Shown in pieces: positions 44,205 to 54,734 of a stretch of 64,000 nt of DNA. A model generated the notes under the pieces. That model ran no database searches, was not told the origin of the DNA, and worked only from the letters and a program-made list of their open reading frames with translations. Numbering within the stretch: the stretch's first letter is position 1; each line of letters starts with the position of its first letter. The stretch is taken from positions 14,013,559 through 14,077,558 of the forward strand of contig NC_089259.1 of the NCBI RefSeq assembly GCF_963930625.1. The letters are read 5' to 3'. The translations under genes were made by a program, and so were the position numbers. Source of the DNA: Muntiacus reevesi (taxonomy: Eukaryota; Chordata; Mammalia; Artiodactyla; Cervidae).

Positions 44205-44421
44205 TAAAAAATATTTATTTTATTTAATTGATTTGGCTGTGCCAGGTCTTAGCTGTGGCACACAGCATCTTCCATTTTTGTTGCTGCATTAGGGATCTTT
44301 AGTTGCAGCATGTGAATTCTTAGTTGCAATATGTAAGATCTAGTTCCCTGACCAGGGATCAAACCCAGTCCCCCTGCACTGGGAGCTGGGAGTCTCAGCC
44401 ACCGGCCCTGCAGGCAAGTCC
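44205..44421 (-). mobile_element. CHR-2-type SINE, long form
   Basis: Antisense; atttatttt-rich tail, ttgctgcattagggatcttt body, head ending ggccctgcaggcaagtccc. Confidence 0.88.
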
Positions 44422-44890
44422 CAGATAAGATATCTGATCCTTCGATGGCAACCTTCCCTCACCTTCTTCTACTCTTGCCATTAGAAATTGGTCCTCATGG
44501 CCAATTTCTCTTCTCTGTGATGAAACAGCTCATGAAAACTGTACAGCTGCCTTCCTGGGACAAAGGCCAGAACTCACCAGCTCGCAAAATCTCTAATCAG
44601 AGGTGAAATATCAATATGTATTTGGAAGTTCCATTGACATGATAAAGAATAGAATTCATGAACTCTAGGAAATGGTATATACACTTCCAAAATCCTTTCT
44701 ACTTGTCCTGCGTCTGGGTTTACCTCCAGCCCAGTCTTCTTGTCCCTGGCTTCTGGGACCTTCCTCTCAGAGTCCCCATTCCACCTCCCACCTTCAAATC
44801 CTCTCCTCTGGAATGCTGAAGATTCCATTCTGGCTCAGGGCTTTCTCTGAAATGCAGGCTCAAAAAAGCCAGAAGTCCATCTTCCAGAGG
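44422..44890. other. No recognised feature
   Basis: Open frames on both strands overlap and lack domains. Confidence 0.45.
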
Positions 44891-45105
44891 GGCTTCCCAG
44901 GTGGTACTAGTAGTAAAGAATCCATCTGTCAGTGCAGGAGATGCAACAGACACATGTCCTGTATCCAGATCAATTGTTTGATCCCTGAGTTGGCAAGGTC
45001 CCTTACAGTAGGAAATGAAGGGGCAACCCACTCCAGTATTCTTGCCTGGAAAATTCCATGGATGGAGGAGCCTGGCAGACACCATTGAGTGACAGAGCAC
45101 ACATC
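44891..45105 (+). mobile_element. Bov-tA SINE, diverged
   Basis: The tRNA part carries an insertion before the B box (ccagatcaattgtttgatcc). The BovA half ends early near gagtgacagagcacac. Confidence 0.85.
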
Positions 45106-45545
45106 CTCCCAAGGGAGTTTCTCACCGGAACATCCCAGGGAAGACCCTCTCACCCCAAGCAGCTACTTGTACATCTCCTTCCAGCAGGCACAGCGTTTTC
45201 CTTGAGAGGTCCAGTGAAAGAAATTCCCTCCATCTTCTGAAACACATATATTAAAATGTGTTTACCAAAAAGTTAGATAACATGTGTGAAAGCGTGTATC
45301 ATACCCATGTTTAAGTAAGTGTGAAGGCGTGCCCTGACAGTTGATAGAATTATGGCATGAGAACAGTCTATTGGGAAAGTTGCAAGAATCTATCAGTGGT
45401 TGAAGATGCTTCCTCCTAGACCTGGACATCCTCCCCCTAAGATTCTCCCAGGAGAATCTCTCAGAAGGACATCTGGATGTACATTGAAGCTGCTGGTATA
45501 ACGACAGATACCAGAGAGTGGGTGTTTATTGATAAATCAAAAAAT
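45106..45545. other. No recognised feature
   Basis: About 440 bases without an assigned repeat. An A/T-rich end precedes the next SINE. Confidence 0.45.
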
Positions 45546-45762
45546 AGGGGACTTCTCATGATTCAGTGGCTAAGATTCCATGATCCCAATGCAGGGGGCC
45601 AGGGATCGATCCCTGGTCAGGGAACTAGATCCTGCATGCCACAACTAAGAGTTCACATACCACAGCTAAAAACCCCGAATGCCACACCAGAGATCAAAGA
45701 TGCTGCGTGCCATAACTAAGACCTGGAGCAGCCAAATACATAAGTAAATGTTTTTAAAAATA
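45546..45762 (+). mobile_element. CHR-2-type SINE, long form
   Basis: ggggacttctcatgattcag to gccaaatacataagtaaatg, with repeated ccacaactaagagtt-like units in the body. Confidence 0.9.
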
Positions 45763-46261
45763 GTTAAATTAATGTCAGTACATTCACATAAGAATGTCCT
45801 AGATGTGTATATTCTGACCCGAAAGGACCTTTCTGGTAGATTGCTGAGTGTCTACTCTTCACCTGTGTCAGGGTTGTGAATTCACTCACGCTGCACTCAG
45901 ATGTATAAATAGAATATTACACCACCGTATACCATAACAAATTCGATATGATGAATTCACGTCATTTGGGGTAACAAGGGTAAACATTTAGTCCAAAGCC
46001 TCAGTCTTCATCCAATCCCATGATCTCAGTAACTACTTGAGTTACTTTCTCTCTGCTTGAATAACTCTATGGTCTGGCTCTATGGGAGGAGTATGGTTTG
46101 GGGAAACTCCTAGGTCTGGGGGAAAGGGACCTGGCCTTCTGCTTACTCTGAGGGTCTCACAGAGTGTCTGCTGAGTGTGGTTTGTTGTCCATTCCTATTC
46201 CCTGGACCCTTTGCTGGCATCAAACTCTCCCCTTCCCTCCAACCTGCATCCCAACTGCTGT
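45763..46261. other. No recognised feature
   Basis: tgcactcagatgtataaata here resembles tacactcagatctataaata near 48208. Possibly an old shared repeat; not assigned. Confidence 0.4.
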
Positions 46262-46275
46262 CAGAGTCATCTTTT

Positions 46276-46486
46276 AAAAAGATATTTATTTTTATTTATT
46301 TACTTGACTGTGCTGAGTCTTAGCTGCAGCAAACAGGATCTTCAATGCAGCATGCAGGATTTTTAGTTGTGGCCTGTGAACTCTTAGTTACAGTATGTGG
46401 GCTCTAGTTCCCTGACCAGGAATCAAACCCACATCCCCTGCATTGGGAGCTCAAAGTCCCATCCACTGGACCACCAGGGAAGTCCC
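46276..46486 (-). mobile_element. CHR-2-type SINE, long form, with target duplication
   Basis: Antisense, flanked by cagagtcatctttt at 46262-46275 and 46487-46500 (14 bp, perfect). Confidence 0.95.
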
Positions 46487-46499
46487 CAGAGTCATCTTT

Positions 46500-47160
46500 T
46501 CAGGTCACTGCTTTGTATAGCAAACCTTAACACCTCCTCATTGACCTGAGGAGAAAGACACAAAACCTGAACATATCTGGGTGCCCTTGCACGTGTCACG
46601 CCTTCCTTCCCTTCCTGCCTCATCTGTGCAAGTCAACTCCCACCCCAGTCCCTCTTTCAGTTCCTTGAATACATCGGCTTTCGTGCCTGCCATCCTTCTG
46701 TATTTTGTTTCCCCTCGTTAATTCCTCCTTTTCCTCCAGTTCCTTTTCTCAGCTTCACTTTCTTTGATCTCCTTCATGCTTCCCTGGTGGTTCAGAGAGT
46801 AAAGAATCTGCCTGCAGTGCAGGAGACCCAGGTTTGACCCCTGGGTCGGGAAGATCCCCTGGAGAAGGGCATGGCGACCCACTCCATGTGGACATGTTCT
46901 TGCCTGGAGACTCCCATGGACAGAGGAGCCTGGCAGGCTGCAGTCCATAAGGTCACAAAGAGTCGTACACGGCTGAGCAACTAACACTTCCATGTCCAGT
47001 CTCTTTGAAGCACAGTTGCAAGTTTATATTTATTTATGACACCTATCACAGTTGTACCTTTATCACAGTACTAACTTTATATTTATTTGTGACACTAAGG
47101 TGCCTGAACCATATCAGATGCTGGATTAATATTAGTTTCTCCTTCCTGATGTACAATTTA
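46500..47160 (+). mobile_element. L2 LINE 3' region, split by Bov-tA
   Basis: ccctctttcagttccttgaa with surrounding pieces before the SINE, and the A/T-rich L2 end (atttatttatgacacctatc) after it. Confidence 0.5.
46780..46989 (+). mobile_element. Bov-tA SINE
   Basis: Sense copy with a small insertion (catgtggacatgttcttgcc) in the BovA half. Confidence 0.93.
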
Positions 47161-47279
47161 GGCTGGTGCACCTCAAGGGAATGCCTGTTATTCTGCCCAC
47201 TATTTCCCCCTGCACACTAATAAGTTGAGGTCTGAGTTTATAAAGCAGTTGGCGAATTTTGCTTAGAGTGAGTCAGCTC

Positions 47280-47770
47280 CCCAAAGCCCAGCTGAAGAGG
47301 ACAGCGCAAGGCTGTGTTAGGCTCCTGGGGCCACTGAGGCACATTATGAGAAACTTGGATGACCTAGAGCAACAGAAATGTACTCTCTCACTGTGCAGAG
47401 ACCAGAAGCCCAAACCAAGTTGTCTCCAGGATATGCTCTCTCTGCAGACTCTCAGGGAAGGTCCTTCCTTGTTTCTTTCTAACTTCTGGGATCTGTCAGC
47501 AATCCTTGGTATTCCTTGGCGTGAAGACACGGCACTGTGATCTCTGCCTCCATAACTACATGGTTTTGGCTCAGCGTGCTCTTGTCCAAATTTCCTTCTT
47601 CTTATAAGGACACCAGTCATTGGATTAAGGCCCATCGTCATCCAGAAAAGACCTCACTTTAATTTGATTAATCATCTCTGCAAAGACCTTACTTTCAAAT
47701 AAGGTCACCTTCTGAGGTTGCGGGTGAATATGTACTGGGGGGGACACTATTCAAACTAGTACAAATGTCC
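47280..47770 (-). mobile_element. MaLR-like LTR remnant
   Basis: Antisense: ccagaagcccaaaccaagtt, ttcttataaggacaccagtc, catctctgcaaagaccttac and aataaggtcaccttctgagg. Same family as 3943 and 43363. Confidence 0.55.
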
Positions 47771-47972
47771 ATAAGTCATTATTAATTATGTCTAATTTTT
47801 AGGCTTTCTAACATGCTTACAGCCAAAGGAGTAATGAACAAAGTATTCCTTTCTCTAGGTAATAAAGTCAGAGTATAAATCTCAAAACAAACTGAAGTCT
47901 CCTTTAAAAGCAACAGCCATAACATTTTTTAAAATAATATCCTTCTTTTGCTTTAGCTTTAAAAAAAACAAA
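47771..47972. other. No recognised feature
   Basis: Short AT-rich piece. Confidence 0.4.
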
Positions 47973-47973
47973 A

Positions 47974-48110
47974 AACTACTTATTTATTTATGTGGTTCTG
48001 CCAGGTCTTAGTTGCGGCATGTGGGATCTAGTTCCCTGACCAGGGATCAAACCCAGGCCCTCTGCATTGGGAGCCCAAAGTCTTAGCCATTGGACCATCA
48101 GAGAAGTCCT
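47974..48110 (-). mobile_element. CHR-2-type SINE
   Basis: Antisense; cttagttgcggcatgtggga to ccatcagagaagtcctg. Confidence 0.9.
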
Positions 48111-48408
48111 GAAAAGCATAACTATAGCATTTTGTTGACATGAAAGAAAGTTTGTGAAACACTGTTCAGTGTTTGCTCTCCTTTGTTGTAGCTGTCAATC
48201 CACTCCCACTACACTCAGATCTATAAATATAGTGTCACTCTACTTTCATTAATTTTCTAGTCTACCTAACAAGCTCACCTACTGCCCCTATGACATGAAA
48301 GAGAAAACGCTGAAAGAAAAAGATTGAAAAATAAATTAAAAAAGAAAACTTCTTCAGACTACAGATTTTTCTTCCTCTGTGCGAGTTGAGTTCTCATTAG
48401 CTAATTCC
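48111..48408. other. No recognised feature
   Basis: AT-rich, with one block similar to 45880-45930. Confidence 0.4.
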
Positions 48409-48503
48409 CTTTTTTTTTTTTTTTTAGGATAGTGGTTAATTAATTTTTTTTTAAATTTATTTTAGTTGGAGGCTAATTACTTTACAATATTGTAGTGGTT
48501 TTT
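48409..48503 (-). mobile_element. Very short ruminant L1 3' end
   Basis: Poly(T) runs then tagttggaggctaattactt and tacaatattgtagtgg. Only about 45 bases of L1 beyond the tail. Confidence 0.8.
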
Positions 48504-48835
48504 TAATTCCTTACGGCTTAAGTTTTCCCCTTGTCTGCTTTAGACGTATACAGCAAGTATATTGGTATTTTATACTTTATATTTAATCAATGATGAGCTT
48601 TTCTTTTTTTAACAAAACCCTAAGGCTACATAATTTATTCGCATTGTGAAGGAGAAGATAAAAGCATTGAGAGGTGATCCACCTGAACAGCCACGTTCTG
48701 AGTCACCTATCGGGTCCGCAGAGGTGCAGGCTCACACTGCTGCCGTAAGAATGACCTCTGAGCCTTTGGAACCGCAGCCAAACATTTGACTCTTAACACA
48801 CTCCCGAGGTCAACATTAAAGACCGATGTTTTCTT
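48504..48835. other. No recognised feature
   Basis: AT-rich at first, then mixed. Nothing assigned. Confidence 0.4.
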
Positions 48836-49125
48836 GTAGAGAACGGATGTGTGGACACGGGTGGGGAGGGAAGGGGGCTGGGCTGAATTGGGAGACTGGG
48901 TTGGTGTATATACACTACCAGGTGTAAGATGGATAGCTAGTGGAAGCTTGCTGTAATCACACGGCGTTCAGCGGGGTGCTCTGTAGTGACCTGGAAAGGT
49001 GGGCTGGGAGGGGTGGGGCGGGGGACCCTAGAGGGAGGGGACACGTGTATACATGTAGCTGACACACTTCATTGTACAGCCGAAACTAACAACATGGGAA
49101 AGCAGCTATACCCCAATACATTACA
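48836..49125 (+). mobile_element. L1 3' UTR, sense
   Basis: gaattgggagactgggttgg, tatacactaccaggtgtaag, gtagctgacacacttcattg and cagctataccccaatacatt are consecutive L1 3' UTR motifs. A G-rich stretch near 49005-49040 is part of it. Confidence 0.8.
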
Positions 49126-49601
49126 AAACGATTGGTACTTTTTTGCCGTGCTATTTCTTACCATTCAACATTACGATCTCTAAGGAAGAAAAGAGAGTTA
49201 GAGGACGCAGCAACCAATTACAAATATCTGACTTGGACTGAAGCTTGGTATGGACAAATAAACTCTAAAGGACATTTCTGGAAACGTCCAGAAAATTATG
49301 GGGCATTATGCATCATAGGAAACTGCACGTGAACTGGGTGTTAGATAATTTTAAGGAATTATTCTTCATTCTAAGGTGCTGATGTTATTTCAGCAACCTA
49401 GGAAAGCAGGAAATGTTTTTAAACTTTTAGCAATGCATACTCAAACAAAAAAGGAAATTATTTTTAAGCAACATTGGTAAGTTCTAAAAGGTTCTAAAAA
49501 TCAAGATGCTAACATGTATGGTGAAGGGGTTGGAGAAGACCTTTTTTATTTCTACTTGAAGGACTTCTCTGAACTCTTTGCAACATACAGGTTTTAAAAT
49601 T
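49126..49601. other. No recognised feature
   Basis: AT-rich, no repeat assigned. Confidence 0.45.
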
Positions 49602-49639
49602 ATATATATAGGTATGCATGCATGCATACCTATATATAT
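49602..49639. repeat. Perfect 38-bp palindrome
   Basis: 49602-49620 is exactly reverse-complementary to 49621-49639, no spacer; centre tgcatgcatgca, flanks (AT)n. Confidence 0.97.
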
Positions 49640-49649
49640 GTATGTATAA

Positions 49650-49776
49650 ATGTGAAAGTGAAAGTGAAGTCACTCAGTCGTGTCTGACTCCTTGCGACCC
49701 CATGGACTGTAGCCTACTAGGCTCCTCCGTCTATGGGATTTTCCAGGCAAGAATACTGGAGTGGGTTGCCATTTCA
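49650..49776 (-). mobile_element. BovA fragment, antisense
   Basis: gtgaaagtgaagtcactcag to gagtgggttgccatttc. The tRNA part is missing and an (AT)n begins directly after it. Confidence 0.9.
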
Positions 49777-50152
49777 TATATATATGTATTTAAAACTCTT
49801 CGGTCAAAAAAACACCCAGATAAATCCAAAATTGAGTAACATTTTTAAAATAATTGTCTTGTATACTCAAAAATGTTAAGGTTAAGACAAAGTCAGGCTA
49901 AAAAACTGTTCCAGTTAAGGGAGACTAAATTGGCTTCAGAACTGAATGCAATTTGTGAGTCTGAATTGAGTCTTGGACCAGAAGAAAAGATTTTTCTTTT
50001 TTTCCTGTTAAGGACATTATTGGAATAACAGGCAAAGCAGGACATCTGTAGATTAAAGGGTAGTATGGTATCTGTGTTAAGCTCCTGATTTTGATTATTG
50101 TACTGTAGTTACATAAGTGAATGTTTGTTCTTAGAAAATATACACAGAGGTT
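49777..50152. other. No recognised feature
   Basis: AT-rich, nothing assigned. Confidence 0.45.
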
Positions 50153-51355
50153 TCAGTTCAATTCAGTTGCTCAGTCGTGTCTGACTCTTTCCACAGTTTA
50201 TTGTGATCCACACAGTCAAAGGCTTTGGCATAGTCAATAAAGCAGAAATAAATGTTTTTCTGAAACTCTCTTGCTTTTTTGATGATCCAGCGAATGTTGG
50301 CAATTTGATCTCTGGTTCCTCTGCCTTTTCTAAAACCAGCTTGAACATCTGGAAGTTCTCAGTTCATGTACTGTTAAAGCCTGGCTTGGAGAATTTTGAG
50401 CATTACTTTCCTAGTGTGTGAGATGAGTGCAATTGTGCGGTAGTTTGAGCATTCTTTGGCATTGCCTTTCTTTGGGATTGGAACGAAAACTGACATTTTC
50501 CAGTCCTGTGGCCACTACTGAATTTTCCAAATTTGCTGACATATTGAGTGCAGCACTTTCACAGCATCATCTTTTAGGATTTGAAATAACTCAACTGGAA
50601 TTCCATCCATCACCTCCACTAGCTTTGTTCGTAGTGATGCTTCCTAAGGTCCACTTGACTTCACATTCCAGGATGTCTGGATCTAGGTGAGTGATCACAC
50701 CATTGTGATCATCTGGGTCATGAAGATTTTTTTTTGTACAGTTCTGTATATTCTTGCCACCTCTTCTTAATATCTTCTGCTTCTGTTAGGTCCATACCAT
50801 TTCTGTCCTTTATTGAGCCCATCTTTACATAAAATGTTCCCTTGGTATCTCTAATTTTCTTGAAGAGATCTCTAGTCTTTCCCATTCTATTGTTTTCCTC
50901 TGTTTCTTTACACTGATAATTGAGGAACGCTTTCTTATAACTCTTGCGATTCTTTGGAACTCTGCATTCAAATGGGTATATCTTTCCTTTTCTCCTTTGT
51001 TTTTCACTTCTCTTCTTTTCACAGCTATTTGTAAGGCCTCCTCAGACAGCCATTTTGTTTTTTGCATTTCTTTTTCTATGGGGATGGTCTTGATCCCTGT
51101 CTCCTGTGCAATGTCACAAACCTCCGTCCATAGTTCATCAGGCACTCTATCAGATCTAGTCCCTTAAATCTATTTCCTACTTCCACTGTATAATCATAAG
51201 GGATTTGATTTAGGTTGTACCTGAATGGTCTAGTGCTTTTCCCTACTTTCTTTAAGTCTGAATTTGGCAACAAGGAGTTCATGGTCTGAGCCACAGTCAG
51301 CTCCTGGTCTTATTTTTCCTGACTGTATAGAGCATCTCCATCTTTGACTCCAATG
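50153..51355 (-). mobile_element. BovB LINE with large internal deletion
   Basis: The left 36 bases are the BovB 3' end (ttcagttgctcagtcgtgtc). At 50188-50190 the sequence jumps to the RT region (ccacagtttattgtgatcca) with a TTT shared by both sides, then runs antisense toward the 5' side (region between endonuclease and RT). Open pieces (50825-51145, 51076-51294) encode fragments with stops between them. Confidence 0.9.
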
Positions 51356-51874
51356 AATATATATATATATTTTTTAAGCATCAGAATGTTTAAATTAGTA
51401 TAAATTTTAGAGGTTTACTTAAAAGTTTTTATAGTGCAGAACAATGTCCTCAGCTGCTGGGTTACTCTTGTATCACCATACTGCACGTTAGGAATACTAA
51501 ATATTCGCTCACTTTCTAGTGAAGTTAGAAGGGTAGCAGACTTCTTTCTAGCTCTGCCAACAGTCCTTGGCTGATGGGGATGGTACCATTACATTATAAA
51601 GCTTTCCTTCTTCTTTAATCATAATTGATTCATAAAGACTCATTTCAACTCCTGATCTTGAAGATCAGTAACTCATGATAATGCACTTTCACAGAAGCAC
51701 CTCACCCACTGAAGCTCTATTCACTGCTTGAAAGAACTTTCTGCATATTTTTGGAGGTAGACATAAGATTAGAGAAGTGATTTGTGCTCTCCCATTTCCA
51801 TTTTGGCATGATTTTTCAGCTTCAAACAATCACTTAGGAAAATCTTATCCTCAAATCTTTTTATTTTAATCTTT
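51356..51874. other. No recognised feature apart from a short (AT)n
   Basis: An AT repeat abuts the BovB 5' edge at about 51357-51370. The rest is unassigned. Confidence 0.45.
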
Positions 51875-52013
51875 AAAAAAATTATTTATTTATTCAGCTT
51901 TGCTAGTTCTTAGTTGTGGCATGTGGGATCCAATTCCCTGACCAGGGATCAAACTTGGGCCCTCCTGTTTTGGAAGCCCAGAGTCTTATCCACTAGATCA
52001 CCAGAGAAGTCCC
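51875..52013 (-). mobile_element. CHR-2-type SINE
   Basis: Antisense; tagttcttagttgtggcatg to gatcaccagagaagtccc. Confidence 0.9.
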
Positions 52014-52429
52014 TGTCCTCGAATCTTGAAAGTAGAAAATTTTTTCAGGGAACAGTATAACTCTTTTGACTAATGAGAACAGAACATGGTTTGGAGACAT
52101 CACTTTCTCTACCCACTTTCTTCATTCTGGATGCCTTCTGTATTCTTCTCTACACATGGATCACAAATGCTCATGCAATTTTGGACGGTTTTTGCCTATA
52201 AAATTTTGAGATGGTAGAGTTGATACTCTACTTTAAAATTAAAGTTCTGCCTCACAAAATGTGATGAAATCTCTAATACGACCTTAAAAAAAAGGAAACC
52301 TGTAGCCTAAACTTAATTAAATATGAAAAAAAAGTTATAGTGTTACCCGTCAGAACCCTAGTCTTAACCACGGAACCACCCGAAAAATCCAAGAGCCAGA
52401 ATGGAATTCAGATTCAGCTGCTCACAGCT
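52014..52429. other. Unassigned, with a possible SINE scrap
   Basis: ccctagtcttaaccacggaa near 52355 looks like a short antisense CHR-2-type head; the remainder is not assigned. Confidence 0.35.
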
Positions 52430-53440
52430 CAAAAGGCCAATACTGGAAAGAGTATAAAAAGGAAACGCTGTTTTATTCAGGAAGCCAGCAACCTGGAGAG
52501 ATGGTGGACTAATGTCCCCAAGACCATCCCCTTTGTTAGAGGACAAGGGTTTTAAAAGGAAGTTTCGGTGGTATACAGGCAGGGCGGCTACCTGCAGACA
52601 GCACAATTAGTTCTGATAACTCTCTTAAAGTTAGTTGTACAGTGGTCTGGTTAGTGTCATCTGGATGGTTTTATGCACAATTAATCTTCTACTCCAAAGT
52701 CAGCTCACTCCCATTTCACTGAAGCCAGTGCCTGGAATTGTGCAAACCATAAGTTCAGAACTGCTTAAGATGGGGGTGCTTTTGTCACGGCTCCAGTCTG
52801 GCCATCATGCAGTCAGCTTTTTTCCTCTGGTGGCGGTTCTAGTGTCTGGAAGACAGCTCAGGAATGTGCATCAGACACTCTTTTCTATGTCCTTCAAGGG
52901 GGATCCAAAGATTCTGTGTCAGCTACAGAGCTGATCTCTTGTCTAAATTGTTGCCAGTTCTCCTGCCCCAACTGTCATCTTTTGTTACTGCATGTTCACA
53001 TTCTTCCAATCCTAAACTCTTTTTAAAAAATTAATTAATTGATCGATTTTTGGCTGTGCTGGGTCTTTGTTGCTCCGAGTGGGCTTTCTCTGGCTGTGAG
53101 AAGCGGGGGCTGCTCTCTAGCTGCCGTGCAAGGGCTTCAGCAGGTGTGGCCCACAGGCTTTGTTGCCTGGCAGCATGTGGGATCTTCCTGGACCAGGGAT
53201 TGAACCCGTGTCCCCTGCATTGGCAGGCAGATTCTTAACCACTGGACCACCAGGGAAGTCTAGTCCTTAACTCTTGAGCAAGCCTTCTGTGACTCATGAA
53301 AGTCCTGACAGACTAAAGCTTTTCTACAAATAAGAGGCATGCAGAGAATATGGTGGCAAAGAGGTTAGAGTGGGGCAGGTCTGTCCAGGGAAGTCTTCAC
53401 AGGGTCTTGCTTTATTATAATATAGATTCTTAAAGGAAAC
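52430..53440 (-). mobile_element. LTR-like element, split by a CHR-2-type SINE
   Basis: Minus strand: a cttttaaaaccctt TATA-like segment (about 52550) precedes gaataaaacagcg (about 52470), as in an LTR promoter and poly(A) signal. The distal part resembles 15950-16400. No viral gene seen. Confidence 0.5.
53022..53262 (-). mobile_element. CHR-2-type SINE, long form
   Basis: Antisense, with flanking cctaaactctt (about 53011) and ccttaactctt (about 53265) as an imperfect target duplication. Confidence 0.9.
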
Positions 53441-54059
53441 ACATTTGCCTACCATCACGCTTCAGCCCACTGTAGAAGGGGAAGATGAGAAAAAGTAAAG
53501 ACAGCCAGAAGACAGAACAGAAGACCATGAGGCAGACAGGGGAGTGGTAGATGACCAGACATTCATCCCTGGGGAGGGGAACTAGGTTTCAGGAAGCATG
53601 AAGTGCTGAGCTTGCGCTTGAGAATAATGCATCCACAAATTGTGAGCGCTGAGTACCTAGCTTACCTGACTCTAGATCGGTACTTCTGAGTTTCCATTAA
53701 TATGTGTACAGCAAAGACGCAGGTTGAGAGACAGTAGTCTTCCATGGGTCTTGTTGCAATGGGGCAATGACCCTGCGACGGAGGCTGCAAGTGGATTACT
53801 GAGAAAAGAAATGGAGTAAGGATAGAGATTCAGGGAACAAGAAAGGATACTGAGCCAATTTCCCCAATAGCTTCTCTTCCCCCTCTTGTATTCTTCTCTG
53901 TAGCAGTCTTGGTCTTCCTGATCCAATATGGACCAATCTCTCTAGCCAGACGTAGCGTTGTCATTGTGCCTTTCAACAACTTCTCTCCTGTGCTAGGTCT
54001 CCTCTTACCAGATCTCATGTGCTTCCTCTTACTGGTATATTACTAGACTATTTTGGAGA
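53441..54059. other. No recognised feature
   Basis: Mixed composition; antisense frames of 60-84 codons without domains. Confidence 0.45.
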
Positions 54060-54262
54060 GTATTCTCCACTAGCTTCCTGAACAAAAAGGTACATGGAGG
54101 TTACTTTTTGAAACTTTACATGGCTGAAACATTTTTTTAATTTCAGTATCAAATCTCACTGATAATTTGGCTGGAACTAGAACTATGCATTGAAAGTTAC
54201 ATTCTTAAAGAATGTTTAAGGCAACACTCCTTTCCAATATAGTTGTTGATAAACCAGAGAAC
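54060..54262 (-). repeat. Old LINE-like repeat, unassigned
   Basis: acatggctgaaacatttttt, tttggctggaactagaacta and gaatgtttaaggcaacactc form a recurrent motif order. It may continue after the L1 insertion at 54276-54408. Confidence 0.4.
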
Positions 54263-54275
54263 ATAATTTATTTTT

Positions 54276-54408
54276 TTTCCATTTATTGTTATTAGTTGGA
54301 GGCTAATTACTTTACAATATTGTAGTGGTTTTTGCCATACATTGACAGGAATCAGCCATGGATTTACATGTGTTCCCCATCCTGAACCCCCCTCCCACCT
54401 CCCTCCCC
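54276..54408 (-). mobile_element. Ruminant L1 3' end, short
   Basis: Antisense 3' UTR of about 110 bases after a poly(T). cataatttatttttt-like sequences lie at both ends (54262 and 54409), a likely target duplication. Confidence 0.88.
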
Positions 54409-54498
54409 CATAATTTATTTTTTATGTTTTATTGTTTCCTGTTCCCTACCTCTTGCCCTGTCTCCAAATCCTTCAGATTTTTTTGTAAATGAGTTTAC

Positions 54499-54541
54499 TC
54501 TTGGTGTGTGTGTGCATATATATATATGTATATATATATAA
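54499..54541 (+). repeat. (TG)n/(TA)n microsatellite
   Basis: tgtgtgtgtgcatatatata followed by more TA units. Confidence 0.92.
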
Positions 54542-54734
54542 CTTTCTATATTTATTTTTCTGGGTAATCTGAGAGTATTAATAAAAATACTTAAAGTTTT
54601 CTCTTAAATTCCACTTTTAAAATTCTTCATTTAGGTCTTGGTCATTCATGTTGAAGATCTTAGTAAAATACTTAGTGATTCCAAGCTGCCCATTCATAAT
54701 AAAAAATGAGGCATTAAAATATCTGATTGGCTTC

